The notes under the pieces are model-generated. The model searched no databases. It was not told the DNA's origin and saw only the letters and a program-made list of their open reading frames with translations. DNA of 39,879 bases from assembly GCA_035296965.1 (NCBI GenBank), contig DATGZX010000346.1, positions 1 through 39,879 on the forward strand, read 5' to 3'. The stretch's first letter is position 1. The number at the start of each line of letters is the position of its first letter. The DNA comes from DATGZX01 sp035296965. GTDB lineage: Bacteria > Planctomycetota > Planctomycetia > Gemmatales > Gemmataceae. The translations under genes and the position numbers were made by a program. Positions 39,478 to 39,879 of this stretch are shown piece by piece.

Positions 39478-39879
39478 ATGGGACCTGCACAAGCGCTTAC
39501 CGGCCTGACGTTAGATGGCGGATGGAAAGTCATCGGTTTGGCACCTCGCCAAAAAAACGCAACCGGAGGCTTCTTCTCCGTCGGCTACAACGTCCTGCAT
39601 CCGGACGGCCGGGACGCATACCTCAAGGCAATGGATTACTCGGCGGCCGTAAGTTCACCTGTGCATATGGCTCTCGCGCTGAAGGCTCTCACGGAAGCGT
39701 ATCTCTTTGAAAAGAACCTGTGTCTACGCTGTCGCGACCAAAGCCTCAAAAGAGTAGTGCATGCCATCGACAGCGGAACGGCCAGACTCAACCCTGCGGA
39801 CCCGCTCAGTACTGTTGAATACCTGATTTTCGAGAAAGCCGATACCGATATCCGCGGGCACTTGGATGCGCAAGCCAAT
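39478..39879 (+). CDS. Protein-kinase-like protein, 3' end cut by window edge
   Basis: The frame is open from an ATG at 39478 to the window end (134 codons). The sequence follows a kinase N-lobe: WKVIGLAPRQKNATGGFFSVGYNV as glycine-rich loop (about 15-38), DAYLKAMDY with the probable ATP-binding lysine near residue 48, a helix (ALKALTEAYLFEKNLCLRC), and a hinge-like strand VEYLIFEKADTDIRGHL near 113-129. The catalytic and DFG motifs would lie beyond the window. It differs strongly from the kinase at the left edge and lacks WD40 repeats here. A ribosome site (AGGGGA) precedes the start. It follows mobile-element debris and may be accessory cargo. The call rests on pattern only. Confidence 0.6.
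   Translation, partial: MGPAQALTGLTLDGGWKVIGLAPRQKNATGGFFSVGYNVLHPDGRDAYLKAMDYSAAVSSPVHMALALKALTEAYLFEKNLCLRCRDQSLKRVVHAIDSGTARLNPADPLSTVEYLIFEKADTDIRGHLDAQAN

Noticed and set aside
1..39879. CRISPR arrays, rRNA and tRNA genes
   Set aside because: No regularly spaced direct repeats, no rRNA-like stretches and no convincing cloverleaf with TTC-arm sequence were noticed. A dedicated tRNA scan could still find a divergent one.

Overview
The window looks like a chromosomal segment of a Planctomycete, probably near the Gemmata/Pirellula groups. This is inferred from gene families only. The evidence is an ECF-type sigma factor next to a serine/threonine kinase fused to WD40 repeats, a secreted 860-residue WD40 protein, a DUF1559 pseudopilin-like protein, two DUF1573 proteins (one fused to a MauE-like membrane domain), and the planctomycete-type excisionase-like helix-turn-helix protein. 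No rRNA, tRNA or CRISPR array was seen. Much of the window is accessory DNA: an integrase, a toxin-antitoxin pair, IS fragments, frameshifted genes and several gene-poor gaps.

Layout. (1) 1-3763, minus: a sigma factor followed by a receptor-like kinase-WD40 gene that runs off the left edge. (2) 3910-5225, plus: two orphan genes. (3) About 5270-14163, plus: a long co-directional block with strong ribosome sites. It holds a P-loop ATPase with a C-terminal helix-turn-helix, several small proteins, two large membrane proteins, a membrane-anchored zinc-ribbon protein, a ParB-like protein, a VirD4/TraG-like coupling ATPase and an excisionase-like protein. I see no relaxase, VirB4 or pilus gene. (4) 14553-16826: a membrane protein and a class V aminotransferase-like enzyme, then a tyrosine recombinase on the other strand (16955-18010). 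A perfect 15-6-15 inverted repeat lies 11 bases upstream of the recombinase start. (5) 18215-18863: an AbrB/PIN toxin-antitoxin pair. (6) 18864-19771: a bulged inverted-repeat structure and an IS66 remnant. (7) 19947-22459, minus: a small protein, a cytoplasmic subtilisin-like protease with a novel N-terminal region, and a small membrane protein. (8) 22989-23858: a frameshifted repeat-protein gene. (9) 24261-26354: a striking fusion of a KaiC-like ATPase with an ABC-type solute-binding domain that has no signal peptide.

(10) 27590-28276: an orphan protein. (11) 28755-35326, plus: an envelope/secretion cluster with DUF1573, a cysteine-rich exported peptide and its tandem copy broken by an in-frame TGA, an exported membrane-anchored protein, MauE-DUF1573, a family 39-like glycosyltransferase and a DUF1559 protein. 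(12) 35615-38197, minus: the secreted WD40 protein. (13) 38394-39879: a frameshifted ISKra4-like transposase fragment, a second excisionase-like gene with ACG where its start codon should be, and the beginning of a divergent protein-kinase-like gene.

The strongest candidates for something undescribed are the KaiC/solute-binding fusion, the ParB-VirD4 island with its integrase and palindrome, the intracellular subtilase cluster, and the cysteine-rich peptide/MauE/DUF1573 cluster. All assignments were made by reading motifs, without database searches.
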